Below the pieces are notes generated by a model. It saw nothing but the letters and a program-made list of their open reading frames with translations, had not been told where the DNA came from and did no database searches. A DNA stretch of 7,932 nucleotides from JBBRLA01 sp038231615 (GTDB lineage Bacteria; Myxococcota_A; Polyangia; Palsa-1104; JAEUJZ01), in contig JBBRLA010000399.1 of assembly GCA_038231615.1 (NCBI GenBank), positions 1 to 7,932 of the forward strand, written 5' to 3'. Of this stretch, positions 6,312 to 7,932 are shown piece by piece; positions within the stretch are counted from its first letter, which is position 1, and each line of letters starts with the position of its first letter. Position numbers and translations under genes: made by a program.

Positions 6312-6372
6312 CGCTGGGCACCTCCTGGGACGGAATCTGGATGCCGGAGCGGAAACCTGGCATAGTTGCTTG

Positions 6373-6421
6373 CTGACAGTAATATCGCAAGCACCGAATA
6401 ACAGATTATCGCATTCTGTTA
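6373..6421 (+). promoter_or_regulatory. candidate promoter and operator of the RHH gene
   Basis: CTGACA (6373-6378) and AATAAC (6397-6402) are spaced 18 bases apart, upstream of the RHH start at 6443. TAACAGA (6399-6405) and TCTGTTA (6415-6421) form a perfect 7-bp inverted repeat with a 9-base spacer, overlapping the -10 element. Ribbon-helix-helix proteins commonly bind such sites as dimers of dimers and repress their own promoter, so autoregulation of this gene and perhaps of the divergent zinc-ribbon gene is inferred. Confidence 0.42.
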
Positions 6422-6442
6422 ATTGGTCAAGAAAAAAGTTGC

Positions 6443-6637
6443 ATGCCGAATGAGACACGGCCATCGAGACCCGGGCGCCCCAAGGGCAAGTCGCCGCCCA
6501 AGCGGACCACGACCGTACGGCTGGATCAGGAATTGATCGACTGGATCAATGCGAACGTGCCGCGAAAGGTCAGCCTCAGTGCATTCGTCAACGAGGCGGT
6601 TCGCGAAAAGATCGCCGGCCTCACCAAGCCGCGGTGA
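6443..6637 (+). CDS. ribbon-helix-helix (CopG/Arc-like) DNA-binding protein
   Basis: A 64-residue protein with the ribbon-helix-helix layout. An N-terminal basic arm (5-20, with GRPKGK reminiscent of an AT-hook) precedes the DNA-contacting beta strand TTTVRLD (22-28), helix 1 LIDWINANV (31-39) and helix 2 LSAFVNEAVREKIAGL (45-60). The slSAFvneAv pattern is characteristic. Such proteins dimerise, insert the paired strand in the major groove, and often act as antitoxins or autorepressors. It is complete at the usual length. No clear Shine-Dalgarno precedes the ATG (AAGAAAAAAG only), so initiation may be weak. It is divergent from the zinc-ribbon gene, not followed by a same-strand partner gene, and its stop lies 16 bases before the second 41-base repeat. 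Confidence 0.82.
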   Translation: MPNETRPSRPGRPKGKSPPKRTTTVRLDQELIDWINANVPRKVSLSAFVNEAVREKIAGLTKPR

Positions 6638-6653
6638 AGCAGGAGGTGGTTGT

Positions 6654-6694
6654 GGTTAGGACGCTCAAAGCGGCTTTTTGATAAGAGTGATCGC
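6654..6694 (+). repeat. 41-base direct repeat, copy 2
   Basis: The second copy of the element at 5556-5596, with 34 of 41 bases identical, same orientation, no gaps. The seven differences are scattered (positions 4, 15, 20, 28, 30, 32 and 33 of the unit), so the copies have diverged or belong to a dispersed family. In this copy TCAAA (6665-6669) and TTTGA (6677-6681) could pair. Confidence 0.75.
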
Positions 6695-6759
6695 TCGAGC
6701 GTAGGCTGCGGGGTGTTGCCGAGCAAGCTATTTGATGTAAGAGCGTAGGAAAAATGAGG

Positions 6760-6798
6760 GCGGGTATTTGGCCACTAAAGCTGGCTTGAGCTACCCGC
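6760..6798. repeat. 7-bp inverted repeat with inner stem
   Basis: GCGGGTA (6760-6766) pairs exactly with TACCCGC (6792-6798); inside, GCCA (6771-6774) pairs with TGGC (6782-6785). Without a T-run it is not a typical terminator. It could still mark the convergent transcript ends between the RHH and Uma2 genes. Confidence 0.4.
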
Positions 6799-6944
6799 GA
6801 GCGGCACTCCCCATCTCGCTTCCCTGATCACCACTCATTCCGTCCGTAACAAAGGAAACAAAATCTCACCGCGCTTCATCCACGCCATCCTTGCCTCGGC
6901 GTCCACGCCAAGAGATCTCCCTGCCTCCTTCTGGTCATGGCCGC

Positions 6945-7598
6945 TCAGGACTCTGCTTTCACGAAGCTTGCCAGCAGGAACACCCGGCGCGTCACGAACT
7001 CCACGGCCTCGAAAGGGGCCAGTGGCTTCACATCCCGGATGTTCGCCACCGCGATGGGTTCGTAGTTGCGCTCGCCATGCTGGTAGACCAGGATCTGCTC
7101 CCGCGAAAGATCCACCAGCCAGTAATGGCTGACGCCCGCTTCATGGTAGGCCTGCCACTTGATCCCATCGTCCATGTCCTTGGATCGGGTCGAGGTGGAC
7201 AGCACCGCACAGACCCAGTCCGGCGGAGTGATGTAGACACCCAAATGCCGGCTCCCGATGTTCACCTTGTGGGGCGGCCTGGGGTTCTTGTCGGTACGCC
7301 AGCCCACCACGTCCGGCCGCAGCCCCTGGCCGCTGAGGAACATGTCCACCTCCTGAGAGAGCCACCAGCCGCCGCCCACACCAGGAGGGCCCTGCAACCT
7401 GCCGAGCTGCTCGAACACATTGCCCGCCGCCGCGCCATGTTCGATGCCCGCCATAGCCTTGTACACGATGCGCCCGCCCAGCAGCTCGGCGCGGTCCCGA
7501 TCGGGCAAGAGGAGCCATGCCTCCAGTCGCTGCTCACCCTCGGAAGCGAGGTTGACGGGAGAAGCTTTGGTCCCGAGATCGGCGCCGATGGCTGTCAT
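6945..7598 (-). CDS. Uma2-family (DUF820) PD-(D/E)XK protein, active site altered
   Basis: A 217-residue member of the Uma2/DUF820 group of restriction-endonuclease-fold proteins, often multicopy in cyanobacteria and myxobacteria, with unsettled biological role. Landmarks are ELLGGRIVYK (38-47), the core helix after it, LRPDVVGW (93-100, with Asp96), PPDWVCAVLSTSTRSKDM (125-142), Lys147, YHEAGVSHYWLVDL (151-164) and a C-terminal strand with LVYQHG (170-175). Length is normal. In the family the motif near 131 is usually PDLVVEVLSPS, whose glutamate is a metal-site residue; here position 131 is Ala (codon GCG, one base from GAG), so the nuclease may be inactive. ATG at 7598 is the first plausible start; GAGGG is only a few bases away. 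It converges towards the RHH gene and lies beside transposase remnants, suggesting an accessory region. Confidence 0.87.
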   Translation of the reverse strand: MTAIGADLGTKASPVNLASEGEQRLEAWLLLPDRDRAELLGGRIVYKAMAGIEHGAAAGNVFEQLGRLQGPPGVGGGWWLSQEVDMFLSGQGLRPDVVGWRTDKNPRPPHKVNIGSRHLGVYITPPDWVCAVLSTSTRSKDMDDGIKWQAYHEAGVSHYWLVDLSREQILVYQHGERNYEPIAVANIRDVKPLAPFEAVEFVTRRVFLLASFVKAES

Positions 7599-7647
7599 GA
7601 CCCTCAGCCTAGCATACTTGTACCGCCCCCGGTCGCATCGAGGTTCA

Positions 7648-7932
7648 TCAAGCTCGCCTTCGAAGGCGGCAGGCTCCGCGACTTCGAGACCTTTCTGATG
7701 GAGGCCGAGGCGGGGGGGGCACCAGCACCGCGAGTTTCTCCAGAAGCTCCATGGGGGTAAAGCTCAGGTACCGAGTCCCATCCGACCCGGTCTCCATCGG
7801 TACACTGACGCGATCCAATGAGACGGTGACTCCCGTTACTTCATCAGGAATCTGGTAGGCTTCGATCAATTTCTGCTCTACGTTCTGCTCATTGTTCAGA
7901 TACAGCGCCCCCACCGCATGGGTCACCCGTTC
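7648..7932 (-). pseudogene. chimeric transposase remnant (ISKra4-like joined to IS91/Y2-like)
   Basis: One open frame runs leftwards from the right edge to a stop at 7648, but appears built of unrelated pieces. From 7932 to about 7792 it encodes EQNVEQKLIEAYQIPDEV and VSLDRVSVPME, which recall the region before the catalytic core of ISKra4-type transposases. From about 7782 to 7711, DGTRYLSFTPMELLEKLAVL followed by VPPP recalls the C-terminal part of IS91-like Y2 transposases, normally followed by an RYHG segment that is missing. After an eight-C run (7719-7712) the frame becomes Arg-rich noise. No catalytic domain remains in the visible part. Family names are from remembered motifs, so moderately sure; that it is non-functional is more secure. 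Confidence 0.55.
7655..7668. repeat. 14-bp perfect palindrome upstream of the Uma2 gene
   Basis: CGCCTTCGAAGGCG lies about 57 bases upstream of the Uma2 ATG. It could be an operator or a leftover of the adjacent insertion-sequence remnant. Confidence 0.4.

Larger units (their letters stand above)
6638..6944. other. gene-free stretch, 307 bases
   Basis: It lies between the RHH stop and the stop of the convergent Uma2 gene. It holds the second 41-base repeat (6654-6694), the 10-bp palindrome CGCTCGAGCG (6692-6701), two copies of GAGCGTAGG (6698-6706 and 6741-6749) and a long hairpin (6760-6798). Nothing coding was recognised, and no U-tract terminator serves either gene. Confidence 0.5.

Noticed and set aside
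5788..6453. Plus-strand frame of 221 codons through the zinc-ribbon region
   Set aside because: Its C-terminal half is antisense to a frame with zinc knuckles and a good ribosome site. It also overlaps the RHH start and has no recognisable domain. It cannot be fully excluded for 5788-6080.
7712..7719. Treating the G8 run as a sequencing error and restoring a longer transposase frame
   Set aside because: Changing the run by one base does not recover the expected RYHG-type continuation in either other frame, so a simple frameshift is not enough to explain the break.
6891..7760. Plus-strand frame of 289 codons opposite the Uma2 gene
   Set aside because: Antisense of a clearly recognised Uma2-family protein; no ribosome site or domain.

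Overview
The window is GC-rich DNA from an unidentified bacterium. Two exported proteins look like those of Myxococcota or related soil and sediment deltaproteobacteria: both have an N-terminal lipoprotein-type signal, and the esterase has a long Asp/Ala/Pro/Ser-rich linker. That placement is an inference from style, not from a marker gene. No tRNA, rRNA, CRISPR array or intact mobile element was seen.

Left part, about 1-4180: ordinary chromosomal genes. A partial TolB-like propeller lipoprotein with a CxxCH motif runs leftwards off the window. It is divergent from a small helical protein, which is followed 40 bases later by a secreted PHB-depolymerase-type esterase lipoprotein. A GT-B family glycosyltransferase converges on the esterase with 11 bases between the two stops. 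The start of the esterase is unusual: its Shine-Dalgarno sequence lies in a hairpin, and three tandem 30-base units sit between the first ATG and the signal peptide.

Middle, about 4180-5640: a gene-poor gap with a strong 12-bp hairpin, then a leftward gene for an unrecognised 276-residue protein with a disordered, lysine-ended tail. Its upstream region is packed with inverted repeats.

Right part, about 5550-7932: accessory-looking DNA. Two imperfect copies of a 41-base direct repeat, about 1.1 kb apart, enclose a divergent pair of very small genes. One is a 68-residue zinc-ribbon or HNH-like protein preceded by an overlapping seven-codon leader ORF. The other is a 64-residue ribbon-helix-helix DNA-binding protein with a perfect 7+7 inverted repeat at its promoter. 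Beyond the second repeat are a Uma2-family nuclease whose conserved catalytic glutamate appears replaced by alanine, and a chimeric transposase remnant that runs off the right edge.

The most interesting candidate for something new is the repeat-bounded zinc-ribbon/RHH cassette at 5556-6694. Its function cannot be read from the sequence. A small regulatory or toxin-antitoxin-like module is a hypothesis only.
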